Positions 22,355-33,740 are shown, numbered from the stretch's first letter. The stretch: DNA of 64,000 bases from Trichoplusia ni (GCF_003590095.1 NC_039489.1:4836001-4900000), one strand, 5' to 3'. Program-made: numbers and translations. Notes: generated by a model from the letters alone, not told the origin.

Positions 22355-25300
22355 CTGCAGAATTTTGCAAAGATCTCCTAGAATACAAATAGTGTAAGGT
22401 TCACCGTGTACTACCAATATTTATGTTAATAGTGTCAAAGTCAAAATGTTTTTATTTCTTTTAGGCTCAAAACAGACGCTAAAGAAACGTTAGATTATAG
22501 AACTAGTGATTCAGCCGCTTAAAATGAATGTCGAAAATGTTTACCGCAAAAATGAGTCTTCTATACTGCAATAATACTAACTTCCCCTTAGTTTTCTTAG
22601 TTCTTGGATTTGATCATTTTAATTTCAAACCACGATCGACAGACAATATCATACTTAACTAGCTGAAACCTGCGATTTCCTTATTTGCAACCTGTAGCTT
22701 ATAGACGATAGCTTTTCTCGATAAATAGAGTATCCAATACATATCAAACTTTTGAATGTCAATACTATATATTCTCTGATATTGAAGCATTTTACCAAAC
22801 AGACGAAAATTCTAGCAATACAAAATTCGTATAGATATCTTTTGCAATAAAAATACAAAGACGAGCAATATCTTAATCTAGATTATAAAATACTGATCCA
22901 ACTGACCATTTGTGTACCCAGCACAAAACTTGTTTGCATCGAGCTTCTTGGAGAAGAATATTGGGTTACTCTTCAAACAGGTCGCCTCGGACACTAAAGG
23001 AATATTTATCTGCTGCAGGGTTGTTGATAGAAAATCTTGATGGTTGAATCCCCAGCCCACTACCTGGAAAAACATGGCGGGATAATCTTAGAAGATGAGG
23101 AAATTAAATAGTTTCTTTCGTTTTCTATGTCTGTTTCTTTTTATAATTTATTTGGTAGTAAAAAACAAGCGGTTTTTTGACATTAAATTAAGGAGTATGA
23201 TACCTACACCACGCTGAACTTAATTAGGCATAAGAAATTATTTTAAAACAGAAAAGACAGAAAGATACCATAAAATCCATATCTTTTTCATGTCAATCGA
23301 TTTGCAAATAAAAAGTTCAATCAAATTTAAAACATCACAGCTGGTGTTCTGATAATTTAAAAAGAAATGCCTATACTTACAGTCCCATACACATCACCAG
23401 AAGGCAGTTTCTTAAAGTTGTTGGTGTTCCATAAGCAGGCTGGTTGCACGTAGTCATCAAACACTGCTTCAGACTTCAGTTTCAGCAGAGCTATGTCATT
23501 GTTCAGGGTCTTGACGTCATAAGATGGGTGGATGATTACTTGGAAAATCTGGATAACGTGGTAAAAATAAGGAGCTTAAATTAAGTAGGCAGATTAAGAG
23601 ACACGTATCACATAATTTTGATGATATTTTTTGTAGCTTTAAATATGATTGAAGAGCACGTAGCTAGGCTACAGGTATTGATCTATCACAGGTTAAGCTA
23701 CGCTTCAGACGGTCACTCTGTAGATGGGTAACTATCTATCAAATGGGGTTTTTGGGAAGGCGAGTTAAATTGTGTGTCCCGGCTGTTATTTATACACGTT
23801 TGACAGTCGTGAAGGGTAATTTATGCCAGCAAGACTGACAACCAGACTTACGGGTTATCAAAGACCACCTTACTTAATACTTCAATTCATAGATTTCACT
23901 TACTTCTCTTTCCTGTGGAGCTATATCCCCACCGATCAGATTGTGCTTTCCAAGAATAGCGCTCAGAGAATTTGGTACAACTGGATCATTTCTGATTGTA
24001 GCACAATGAGCGGCTGCAATTAATAAATGGTTGAAATATACAGGATAAAATTAAATATTTAAAAACCCTCATCATAAAACTTTCACCCCACACTTTTAAA
24101 CGGCTTGAACGATTTGTCACTCGCAGGAAATACACTTGCTCAATCCGTTCGGCGGCTGTCAAGCCACAGAAAGACAGACAGATAGCCTGAAAACTTATAC
24201 CATGGTTAGAAATAAAAAATACACTTGTCGTTTTAGACGTTAGCGTTGTGAGACAAAGTGACTATAGACCGCAAATATTGATGTAATAATATCTAATTTG
24301 TATTATCACATCATCGCTTTAAACGAACTACGTAACACGAATAATAATTCAAATGTTCATCCCTTTTACAAAATACGTTACCGGTTACACATCTCCGGAC
24401 TTAGTGCCAATTATTTCCTTTTTTTCTCTTATTCCCACCCTATTCGTAGAACTTGTGTGGGCATGAATTTTACATGCAAACGCCTTCAGTCGACAGAAAA
24501 TAAATCTTACCCATTGTTCCGATCGAGTTAGCTACAGTGAATTGTTGGGTGAATAAATTACTTGAGTGTTTAAGCTACGTGGGAAAGAAAGAAGGTTTAT
24601 TAACATGTGGAATTTTGTACAGTTATAATTTAATCTCCTATTCCTGTACCATCATCAAATTTAAATAGTAGGTCGTTTAACGGAGGTCAATAGAAAATTA
24701 GACATGTATTGTAACCACTCGCTATACCGGAGGCCGTAGGTTCAATTGCCACCGACGATAAAGGTTTGTGCGGTGAGATCGATCACTTTTTTCTGTGTCT
24801 GGTTTTAATTTATCTACAATATGTACGTATTTATAAATATAAAAGTATGTTTATCAGTTGCCATATACAAGTTTTTTTTCATGGAATTAAATCAATATTT
24901 CGCTTAGGTTAACACAAAAATTCAAATCACATGCACACAGGCTCCGGAAAAGTATTTGTGGATCACTCAAATGCTTGTTTACTACACGGGGTTTACCACT
25001 TGGCTATCGTACAATCAAAAAAATTATTCAGTTTACGGCTAGATGACGTTGTTTGAAAGTTATGCAATACAATGCATTCTTCTTAAATGTATATCAAAAT
25101 GCTTACCAGTCAAAACCAAAGTTTTACTTAACAGAGTCCCTCCACAGATGTACTTCACGACAGCCCCTTCAACAGTGAACAAGGCTACATGCCAAGGCCA
25201 GTCCCCAGGCTTCGTCGGCAGGCCATTCACAATCAGTCCAGTATGGACTACTTTTCGTCTTCCACAAGTTCCTTCTGGCACACTCAAACTGATTTCAGCC

Positions 25301-26854
25301 GACCCTTTGACGCCTTGAATGAGGTCGTCGAAGTAACCCTGTAAAAAATATAAGTAACTTTAATTCATTAAAGACTCTAAAATCAATTCATGGTTTTGTC
25401 ATCTAAATTTAGAGTGAATGGACTTATATAAGTTCTGTTTTTTCCTTTGCTTATTAATTTTTTCTTTGTCATTTTAACTCATATTTAAGCGTGAGTATTA
25501 TCCTTATCAAGAAAGAACTATTAGCTCAGGTTTATCTTCAGATGACTTAGCAGAATCTTATTTGCAATATTCGTAAATATTTATGCTACGATTAATGTTT
25601 AAGTTAAGTTTAAAATAAGGCCAAATATATTTTTATTAAGTCTTTGGAATCAGTGGGAAAACTTTAAGTCAAAAGATAAAATTTTATTCCCGTTAACGTC
25701 AATGACAAGAAGGCTTTTACCCCAAAAGCTAAAAAATCCTAAAAAATTATGAATATTCTTGACAATAACGCAGGTATTTCTAAGGAATACCTGTCAAATT
25801 CATTTCAAAATATTCAAACTTACGGTTGTGTAATTCTCACAGATCTCTTCTCCATCTTGGACAATGCTTACGACGTAAGGTATGGTACCAGTAGCAGGCC
25901 CTTTAACTCTAATATTCAGACCCTTAGCTGGCTTGAAGAATCTAACGCTAAACGCATTTTTGTACGTGTTCACTGTTATTCTAGCTTTCATTGGATCAGA
26001 CTGAAAAAAAAATCAAAAAATATTTTAATAAGTTAACAATTACCGTGACTTGGTATAGGGGTTATCTTATGATCGACAAGCAACTGACAAGCCAATTTAC
26101 AATATTCAGACCCTTAGCAGGTTTGAAGAATCTAACACTAAACGCATTTTTGTATGTGTTCACTGTTATTCTAGCTTTCATTGGATCAGACTGAAAAACA
26201 ATCAAAAAATATTTTAATAGGTTAACAATTACCGTGACTTGGTATAGGGGTTATCTTATGATCGACAAGCAACTGACAAGACAATTTAATAGCAATACCG
26301 GACCGCGTCTCTTTCCATGAAGTTATCCCGTGAATGAAAGGAAAGTTTCAAGTTAGACTACAAAAAAACTTATCTTAAGCAAGGATGCTAAAAAAATAAT
26401 GAAGGTGAAAAATAACTTCAGTAAAGCACTAAACGTTTCTAAAGAAATGACAGGTTTATCACATACAATAAAAAAAGAATCGACAAAATTGTTTTCAATT
26501 CATTCAGACCGAAATTCAAGAAGTAACACACATAAAAACATACAGGCGAATTAAATAAAACCTTTTCCTTTTTGAAGTTAATTGAACGATCTAAATGATA
26601 CTTACCAAATTAACAGTAGCATCCGAATCAAATTTCAATTCTACACGAGATTGTGGATACATGTTTCCTATTATATTCAAATTGTACTGGTTTTCTTCGC
26701 CCGGTGGACGTCCACTTTCGAATGTAGCTAAAACATCGCGATTTTCTTTGCAAGGAACTGCGTGGGCTAGAGGATTGCCTACTATAGATACAGTTTTAAC
26801 ACTTTCCACTACTTTCAACAGAGCTATGGCATAAAATATATGTAGAATTAACAT
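22137..26854 (-). CDS. secreted serine protease, gastrulation-defective (gd)/modular type
   Basis: Seven exons read on the minus strand: 26606-26854, 25824-26000, 25107-25338, 23904-24013, 23381-23548, 22907-23063, 22137-22354. Total 1311 nt, 436 residues plus TGA. Residues 1-20 form a hydrophobic signal peptide. Residues about 30-150 resemble the N-terminal domain of gd-like proteases, ending in SIVQDGEEIC. The peptidase S1 domain begins near IVNGLPTKPGDWPWH, with His in LTAAHC, Asp in NNDIALLKL and Ser in CNGDSGGG. The residue six before the catalytic Ser is Ser, as in chymotrypsin, not the Asp of trypsin. Leu precedes IVNG, unlike the Arg/Lys site of most zymogens. Relatives act extracellularly in clotting, melanisation or dorsal-ventral cascades; its own substrate is unknown. 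No CLIP domain was seen. Confidence 0.95.
22907..23063 (-). CDS. gd-like protease exon 6
   Basis: The acceptor is ttccag and the donor gtcagt. It encodes VVGWG, the LQQINIPLVSEATC strand and NKFCAGYTN, and leaves one base of a Gly codon. Confidence 0.93.
23381..23548 (-). CDS. gd-like protease exon 5 (catalytic Asp)
   Basis: The acceptor is tccag and the donor gtaagt; 56 codons, phase 0 at both ends. It reads IFQVIIHPSYD then LNNDIALLKL, where the Asp is the catalytic residue, and VQPACLW, the usual conserved Pro-Ala-Cys. Confidence 0.95.
23690..23820 (-). repeat. LINE-tail-type repeat fragment inside a protease intron
   Basis: tcacaggttaagctacgctt, tgtagatgggtaactatc and gtcccggctgttattt are complements of parts of the copy at 19373. 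Confidence 0.65.
23904..24013 (-). CDS. gd-like protease exon 4 (catalytic His)
   Basis: The acceptor is ttgcag and the donor gtaagt. The first two bases finish the Ala codon, giving LTAAHC across the junction. It contains the catalytic His and the beta strand LSAILGKHNL, typical of S1 proteases. Confidence 0.94.
24715..24885 (+). mobile_element. type-1 SINE fragment
   Basis: It contains ctataccggaggccgtaggtt (B-box region), tgtgtctggttttaatttat and the 3' part gtatgtttatcagttgcc; the A box is decayed. Confidence 0.7.
24905..25015 (-). mobile_element. type-2 SINE fragment
   Basis: It contains caaatcacatgcacacaggc, gtggatcactcaaatgcttg and the complement of the tRNA-like head (ccacttggctatcgta). 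Confidence 0.65.
25107..25338 (-). CDS. gd-like protease exon 3 (start of catalytic domain)
   Basis: The acceptor is tttttacag and the donor gtaagc. It encodes the linker GTCGRRK, whose Cys probably tethers the light and heavy chains, then LIVNG and GDWPWHVALF, and ends in LSKTLVLT plus one base of the Ala codon that precedes the catalytic His. Confidence 0.94.
25824..26000 (-). CDS. gd-like protease exon 2
   Basis: The acceptor is cag at 26001-26003 and the donor gtaagt lies just below 25824; both ends are in phase 0 (59 codons). It starts SDPMKARITVNTYKNAF and ends with DGEEICENYTT, including a Cys and an N-glycosylation sequon (NYT). Its first half is tandemly duplicated just upstream at 26101-26190. 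Confidence 0.9.
25911..26288. repeat. tandem duplication, two units of about 190 bp
   Basis: Unit 1 (25911-26100) and unit 2 (26101-26288) both start aatattcaga and are about 95 percent identical. Each unit holds 90 bp of exon sequence plus about 100 bp of intron. About four substitutions fall in the coding part and three substitutions plus one indel in the intron part. Confidence 0.93.
26101..26190 (-). other. duplicated half-exon, candidate 30-residue cassette exon
   Basis: This is a near copy of the first 90 nt of exon 2, with the same upstream cag acceptor. At its end the duplication junction reads gtaaat, a plausible donor. It is 30 codons long, starts and ends in phase 0, and encodes the same residues as exon 2; the four base differences from exon 2 are all silent. 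Inclusion together with exon 2 would repeat 30 residues in the N-terminal domain. Whether it is spliced cannot be told from the sequence. Confidence 0.5.
26606..26854 (-). CDS. gd-like protease exon 1 (start codon, signal peptide)
   Basis: ATG at 26852-26854 opens 83 codons and is followed by a hydrophobic stretch (LILHIFYAIALLKVV). The donor is gtaagt just below 26606, in phase 0. The rest of the exon starts the N-terminal domain, with one Cys (AVPCKEN). The start is chosen because it gives a signal peptide and lies about 55 bases after a TATA-like motif. Confidence 0.85.
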
Positions 26855-26883
26855 TTTTACTACAGAATTTGGTTCTTGGTTTT

Positions 26884-26918
26884 CACTTGAATTGGAATTA
26901 GTGTTGCATTATAAAACC
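26884..26918 (-). promoter_or_regulatory. candidate core promoter of the gd-like protease
   Basis: On the minus strand a TATA-like TTTTATAA (26909-26916) is followed about 25 bases later by tcaagtg, similar to the arthropod initiator. The ATG follows after a short leader. An upstream non-coding exon cannot be excluded. Confidence 0.4.
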
Positions 26919-29059
26919 CGTGTTTTCTTCTTTTTTGTTTCGGTATATTTTTGCTCGCTTTTGGAGTTTTTATTTGCTTTTGCTATTAACTTTAGAATTA
27001 AGTCTAAATTTTATTATCTGAAAGGAAAAACACTCTTATTATCAAAATCTTAATCCGACATAAGTAGTTTAAGAGATGTAGCACTATCTGTACAGTATTT
27101 AAAAAAAATACATAGTTTTGGTGAATAACACAGATGAATATCTCTATTGTAAAACCTTGTTTTTAAATAAAAATAAAAATCATCAAACAAAGTTTTCAAA
27201 AGTACTAATTTAATTATATTGAAGTGAATTGTACAAAATTAAATTAAATTGAATTGAATTGGAATCAACTGTATTTCATTGAATATGATTTTATTTGCGT
27301 GTACTTTAAACCTTTGCATAAATAAATCCAAAATTTGATATCACAGGAGTTTCATCTGCCAACAGACTGCTATAAGTGGTAGAATTATATATTATGATGT
27401 ATTTAAAACTAATAATAATACAGGTAGACACTATCTTACCTTACTTTCATCACAAACACATTATGACAGCCTAATTCTAATATACGACTATGACTTTACT
27501 AATATCGCCGTCAACAAGTAAGAAATAATATTACTTTATAAACTTTTTGACTCATCTCCAATCCAACAAGTTACTGATCATCTTCTTAGCGTTTTCCTGT
27601 TTTTCTTCCTTCTCTGTCTTTTTAGTTGTGCGAGAAAAGGATGGATGAGTACAGTTAGGTGACTGCATACAGTACAGGAGACAAGGACACAATGTATTTT
27701 TATTTCTGCATACGAGAATTCCATTGGGTTTTTCTATATGGAGATTCTCGTTTAGTTTTAGAGATAAATATTGTGATGACGTAATCCGAATTGCTTAAAT
27801 TTTGACAAAGTCTAAAAAACAGGATACATTATATTTGAAAAATGTTTAAAATGTACATAAAACAGTTTCAAGCCTTTTTTAGTACACCTTACATTCTCTA
27901 ATGAATAAATTAATAATGCAAACGCCTGTATAAATACATTAATTACAATAGCTTTTCTGCTACAATTGTTATTGCTATAACATTTCTATGAGGCGTTTAT
28001 CAACATTCATGCCTAATTGATTACAAACGTAAACACTACGGTATGAATGAGCTAATTAATTTACTATTATAAACGATTCATCAAATATTTTAATAACGGA
28101 AAGTAAATTTTACAATTTCATATTAGTTTATATAACGGTTAATATTTGCCGGAATATCGCCTTTTCAAAGGTACCTAGATACTTCATACAATAGTGAAAA
28201 CCGAACCCAGGCATCGCTATATATCCATCTGTTCTTTGTCTATCACCAAGTATGTCTTGAAACGAGTTACCTTTGACGAAGGAAGAGTGGAAGTTTTCCT
28301 AAACTCGATTTTTTTTAAGAAGATCTCAAACACCGAATGCCTAATTCACTGCCTGTCTCTACTTTGCATAGTTCCACGTCATTAGAAATACACTCCAAGA
28401 CTGGGCGCCTTTTGAAAATTCCGCCTACAAACAAAAAGATACAACATGCGAATTAATTTCAAACCTTTGGCCTGTGTTCAAACGTTTACCAAGCTTTCGT
28501 TTCGGGCTGCAATTGGGCAATCAAAGTACGAAATCGGTTGGTTCTTTTATCAATGAAATTCGATTTCAATCGGAGGAATTTGCAGGCAACGTTATTTATC
28601 TATACAAATTACGTGTTAAGGTGATACGTGTTTACTATTTCAGGCTTATATTCTTATTTAAAAAAATATTTTGTAAAATTGAATATATCACGAATAGCGA
28701 GATCAATGTAACAAATAGCTGCATCAAGAGAGTTATAATTATAACGATTCAATTTGAATAATATAAAATGAGTTTTGTATGTAACTTGATTCGAATGTAA
28801 TATGAAACTTTTCATATTGTCTCTTGTTTTGTTGATTTTTGCAGATAACGCTTAATAACTAAGTAACTGTCTCGGCTCAACGACCCGAAGTGAGTCTTGG
28901 CCTCCGAAACGAGAACTCTCCATTATGTGCGGTCCTGCACAGTATCCTGCCAATAACTCTTAATAGCATTGACATTTACGTTATACCCATTGTAAATACA
29001 AAAGAACGTTTACTGGGGTAAGTAGGAGTTATGCGCGAAAAGTGAAAATTTTTGTAATT
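26919..29059. other. AT-rich region upstream of the protease gene
   Basis: No coding, RNA or clear repeat signal apart from the short probable repeat at 28868-28970. Open frames here are short and have random-looking composition. Confidence 0.6.
28868..28970 (+). repeat. probable repeat fragment
   Basis: gaagtgagtcttggcctccg then aacgagaactctccattatg is GC-richer than its flanks and resembles a repeat known from moth genomes (memory only). No open frame of note. Confidence 0.35.
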
Positions 29060-29340
29060 GACGGGCCTGTTGGTCTAGTGGTTAGTGACCCTGACTGCTA
29101 TACCGGAGGTCGTGGGTTCGATTCCCGCCCAGGACAAATGTTGTGTGATGAGCACGATCATTTGTTCTGGTGTCTGGGTGTAATTTATCTATAATAATAT
29201 ATGTATGTATTTAGAAATATATTAGTAAGTTTATCAGTTGTCTGGTTACCATAACACAAGCTCTGCTTAGCTTGGGATCAGATAACCGTGTGTGAGTTGT
29301 CCCATGAAAAAAAAAAAGAAAAGAAAAAAAAATCTGACAC
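29060..29340 (+). mobile_element. tRNA-derived SINE, type 1, near full length
   Basis: It starts gacgggcctgttggtctagtgg, a pol III A box, with the B box ggttcgattcc about 40 bases on. The body (gtgatgagcacgatcatttg, tctgggtgtaatttatctat) is followed by an A-rich tail. It is the best-preserved type-1 copy in the window. Confidence 0.88.
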
Positions 29341-30182
29341 GTGAAAAGGATTTTAATCATTTATAAGACGTAAGTACCTACCATGGGAATCTCTGAAAAA
29401 TCTTAAAAACAAGTAACAATAATTCATCCATACAAATAACTTACTCAGTGACATTGCTACGTCAAAAATTACTCCCTCCTAATAAAGAGAACCGTAATTT
29501 TTCTCTGAACAACAGACGAAAAAAAAAAGAAATATAAATTGCCCCCCTGCTCTTGACAGAAGAGTCGTTTTTCTGGAGTTTTATGTTCGGCACTTTATCA
29601 AGGGATGAGCTTTACTAAGGGACTGAGAAAGCGGTAAGGGTGAAAGTGCTGAGGGAAATTAAATATGAAGAACGGTTTTAAGTAACGCTCCATATAACAG
29701 AAATGTTTCTATTAATGAAGATTTTTTTGTTTGAAAGGCAGAGAGCAAGATAATATGCATTTTTTTTATTTAACTAATACACTTACATCAGTAGTTACAT
29801 ATTATATCACACTTAATTGAAAAGGTAAAATTACAAAGTTTTTTTTTTAATAATTAAACACATTATATTTAGTTTAACACCAGTGTAACACCAATTTTTG
29901 TTTCTGGAAACGAACTACATTAATCATGACAAGATATACCAGATTTTCATTTTCAAAAGATACAACGCAGTCACCTCAAATAAACTGAAAATTATCTGTA
30001 TAGCAACGTTCGTATAAAGTTAAGCACTTATACATTAACATTATTCATATTTTCTCAGAATATTAACTAAAATAAATCTAGAATAAGGCGAGTTATTATT
30101 GCATAGCAACTACTCAAGTCACGTCGAAGTCGGCTTCCAAAAAAGTATACAAAAATAGCTCTAAAAAATACACTTTTCAAAT

Positions 30183-30430
30183 ATGAGAAAACGACTTATT
30201 AAATGATGTAACGGTTTACTCACGCGTATTTATCGGGGTAGCCCGACTAGTTTCGGACCCAACCGGAGTCCTTAATCATGAGCAGACGCGGCGGGATCGC
30301 GAGTCGAACGAGTCAGTTCGACTCGCGAGAAACTAGTCGGGCTACCCCGATAAATACGCGTGAGTAAACCGTTACATCATTTAATAATGAATCAGTCTCA
30401 CGATAGTTATTATAAAAATGAGAAAACGAC
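30183..30430 (+). mobile_element. palindromic retroposon-like element, copy A, with 13-bp target duplication
   Basis: The element (30196-30417, 222 bp) begins TTATTAAATGAT and ends TTATTATAAAA. It is flanked by the perfect 13-bp direct repeat ATGAGAAAACGAC (30183-30195 and 30418-30430). The body is a long inverted repeat; the right arm lacks about 47 bp of the left. No ORF is present. Long target duplications plus an A-rich end point to target-primed reverse transcription rather than DNA transposition. Confidence 0.85.
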
Positions 30431-30724
30431 GTTTGGTACGCTTTCATGCGTCTGAAGAAGATATTTTCAACCAAGCTTTGCGTAAAGACTTAAATAAATA
30501 TAAGAGGCTTTTCTTTAAACATATCTGTGTGTTAAATTTATTATTGTACATTTTTATTTCTACTTGTTGAAGTGTAGCGTTATAGTTTCAAGTAAAATAT
30601 TGGTATGCTTGACTTGTACGGTTTTGACTCTTGAATTTTATATTTCGGCAAAATAATTTAAGTGTTTGCTTTATGATTAGTTTTGGAATATTATGGGAGA
30701 CTAAGACTATAATTTAATTTTCGC

Positions 30725-30905
30725 ATTTCTCTTTTTAATTCGCCATCTTGTCGTTCAGGTTGATTTTTAGCAACTTAAGGCACTTCCCGATAAGCTGGCA
30801 GGCTGAAATGTTTAGGGTAGTTTCAAATGCGGTTTACAACAACAAAAACGGCTCGACCGAATTTGATAATTTTTATATAGAAATTTAAAAACGTGGGTTT
30901 TTAGT
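30725..30905 (+). repeat. dispersed repeat, second copy
   Basis: gcacttcccgataagctggc, aggctgaaatgtttaggg and aaaaacggctcgaccgaatt match the copy at 10838. Confidence 0.68.
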
Positions 30906-30954
30906 CTTCTCTTAATATATTTAAGACCTTTTTTGCTAAGCCAAGGTATCCTCA

Positions 30955-31100
30955 TTGACACTCACTTCGCCGGGCGAGGAAGCCAGTAATATCAGACTCT
31001 TACCAACCCTGAATCGCCGTGCAACGTCTTCTGCTGCACGTCTTTGATTACTGCTTAGCAATGCATAGCAATTCATCACGCACTGACCGAGATAGGAACG
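30955..31100 (+). repeat. dispersed repeat related to 34980-35075
   Basis: cgccgtgcaacgtcttctgc, then cacgtctttgattactgctt, shares motif order with accgccatgcaacgtcttcc at 35027. Both are short decayed copies. Confidence 0.45.
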
Positions 31101-31949
31101 TTGCACTGTTATGAGTAAGTGCCTCGTTTAAATCTATAACTATTCCAACAATCCCAAAGTAAAGAAAACGTTCTTGAACTCAAATATTTGAACTAAATAT
31201 ATGAAAAGAACTATGTGAGTCTAATATAAAATCCTGAACAATAATGAATTGAATTTCTATGCAAAAAAAGATGACAATTACAATCGCCATATTGAAAATG
31301 CAGACTTCAAAAAGATAAAATAATGCGTCATAACGAACACGTGTTTCGCGAAGGCAACGATATAAAAACCGATAAGTGCGAATCGGGCTCACGAGACTAA
31401 GAGTTCCGTAAAAATTAGCTTTACAAAAACTACTACTTAAATTAATGGTATTTGACGTCGCTGTTTATTGATATAACAGTAAAATTCATACATGAAATTT
31501 CAACTTTGCTGCTATCAGGGATCATGAAATACAGCCTGGTGATAGACAGAAGGAAAGACAAACAAAGTACAAAGCCCCAGTAACAGGGGACAAAAAAAGG
31601 AATTAAGAGCAGAAGCACAGTAACAGGGTTCTCTTTTGCAACGGAACCCTAAAAAAAGGAGCTCGAATCCAATATTTCTCTCAATGTGTCTGCCTGAGCG
31701 AGAAATGTATGCTACTACAAATACTGTAAAATAGAATACCAATAAATGATTATTCGACCGATCAGAGATTGCCTGGACTGCGATTTGTAGCGCTCGTTAA
31801 ATGTGGAGACGGAACTTATATTATCTTGGACCATAAATTGTGGGCAACCGTTGAACTGGGTGTGCCATTTTGCTGTTTTTAACTGGATAACGTTTTTGGA
31901 TTAGGGTGTTTAGGTACCGGCTAGATAGATAGGTATTTAAAGATTTTGA

Positions 31950-32100
31950 CTGCTGGATAGCGGAGTGGTTAAGGTCATTATGAGATACATAATATATTGA
32001 GTATGGCGGGTTGCGGATTCGATCAATAAGTAAAACAAGCAATTTTTTTGGAATTCCCCGTGACAGAAAAATTACAATTTGGGAGTCGTTTTTTTTTATA
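31950..32100 (+). mobile_element. decayed tRNA-derived SINE
   Basis: It contains gatagcggagtggttaagg (A-box-like) and gggttgcggattcgatc (B-box-like), with the end tgggagtcg typical of type 2. It is too decayed to be a working tRNA gene. Confidence 0.55.
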
Positions 32101-32764
32101 AAATTTGGATGTTGATGAAATAAAAACATTGCATGTGCATGGTGCGGTAACTACTTAGACATACCTTATCCAAAGTTGAATTGCCATTTTTGAATATCTC
32201 GAACATTTATTTAATACTTTATGTACCAATACGGTAAAAAGTTCAAACTAAAAGAAAAGATGTACAAGGGTGCCGCTGATTGAATAAAAAATCTCTACCA
32301 GCAGACACGCGATAAGAAAATTGGTTGATATTGGTAGTCGAAAGTGTGTGACTGATATTCTTAGAGCAATAATTTCTACTATTTCACTTATTACTGTGAA
32401 AATGAACCATGACTTTGGAATATGAATTATAAAAGAATCAATGTCATTGTGTTACGTCTACCAAATTCGTGCTTTCACAGAAATTTATGTAAAGTCATGA
32501 AAATTATTCCAAAATTCACTGTGACACGTTACTTAACTGAGATTACATATTTACTTAAATCATTCCTCCATTTTTGGGGTTCCTCACCTAAAAGAGAAAA
32601 CCCTATGAATAAGGCTTCGTTGGCTGTCCATCTGTCTGCTTTTACTTCTTCGACCTTTTAATTTTTACACACGATGTCTTGTTGCTGTCGTCCTAAAATA
32701 AACTAGAAAAAATAAAAAATCTAGTCAAAAACTTTAGCCTTTTTATATGTAACACACTGCGTGG

Positions 32765-33020
32765 CGAGTCCGACCCTTTTTTTTTAATAATATATCCTGG
32801 GTCAACTCACACACAGTTATCTGATTCCAAGCTAAGCAGAGCTAGTGTTATGGTAACCAGACAACTGATAAACTTACTTATATATTTCTAAATACATACA
32901 TATTATAGATAAATTTCACCCAGACACCAGAACAAATGATCATGCTCATCACAGAACATTTGTCCTGGGCGGGAATCGAACCCCTAAGTCACTAACCACT
33001 AGACCAACAGGCCCGTCATA
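32765..33020 (-). mobile_element. tRNA-derived SINE, type 1
   Basis: A minus-strand copy: it ends with the complement of the A box (ccactagaccaacaggcccg), with the complement of the B box at about 32972-32982 and a T-rich start that is the A-tail. Confidence 0.87.
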
Positions 33021-33544
33021 ACAGGCGTTATTCTTTACATCATCATAATATTAAGATAAGTGCTACCTCCATCCCATGTTACCAGTAACATCGAATAAGG
33101 AAATATTCAAATTAGACGCTTCAGCAACAGACAACTTTCACAACAAATATTTATTACTTTTTGTGTTGGAAATTGCTGACGGTTGATTCGAATTATTATT
33201 ATGTATTAAAGGAAAATCACGATTAAATATCACTGAAACCGTTACCTATCCGAAGGATATTATGTTTTTTATCCATTTGCGATGTTATGGATGGTGTTCT
33301 TTTTGGCATTCTAGAGACGCCACCCAAAATTGGGAAGATTTTAGTCGAATCCCAAATGGTCCTAAAATTATGTATTAAATAACCTTTTTCAATAGCTTAA
33401 GCCACAATGAAGTTTTTGAATAGTTTGCAGTTAGCTTTTTGAATACTCAAGAAATCCCTGTAACACAGGAATTATTTAACATATTCAGTAAACAGTTCGA
33501 AAAGGTAGCTACCGTACAGACCATATAATGTAGATAGGTCATGT

Positions 33545-33740
33545 ACGTTTGTGAATCAAAATTGGCCCAGCCGTTTTTACAATTGTAACTGCATTGTCAT
33601 CGGATTTATAGCTACTCTAAAAATTTCAGCCGGCTAGCTTATCGGGAAGTTCCTCAAAATTGAGAGAATACAAAAATCTAATCAGAACGACAATCAAACA
33701 GAAAGTGAGTGTATAAAAACGTGGGAAAAACTGCCCATAT
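33545..33740 (-). repeat. dispersed repeat, third copy, inverted
   Basis: ttggcccagccgtttttaca, gcattgtcatcggattta and gctagcttatcgggaag are complements of the copy at 10838. Confidence 0.7.

Larger units (their letters stand above)
22355..23903 (-). other. short introns of the gd-like protease
   Basis: Introns 22355-22906, 23064-23380 and 23549-23903 separate exons 4-7. They contain pieces of dispersed repeats: one at about 22670-22770 and a minus-strand LINE-tail fragment at about 23690-23820. Confidence 0.6.
24014..25106 (-). other. intron 3 of the gd-like protease, with two SINEs
   Basis: At 1.1 kb this is the longest intron of the protease gene. It carries a type-1 SINE (about 24715-24885) next to an oppositely oriented type-2 SINE (about 24905-25015). 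Confidence 0.75.

Noticed and set aside
22355..22388. Possible earlier start of the last protease exon at a tag acceptor
   Set aside because: It breaks phase with the gtcagt donor of exon 6, while the ctgcag acceptor gives the expected NGTSACNGDSGGG.
31953..32040. tRNA gene candidate
   Set aside because: The A- and B-box-like words are present but no cloverleaf can be formed, and it carries the SINE end sequence.
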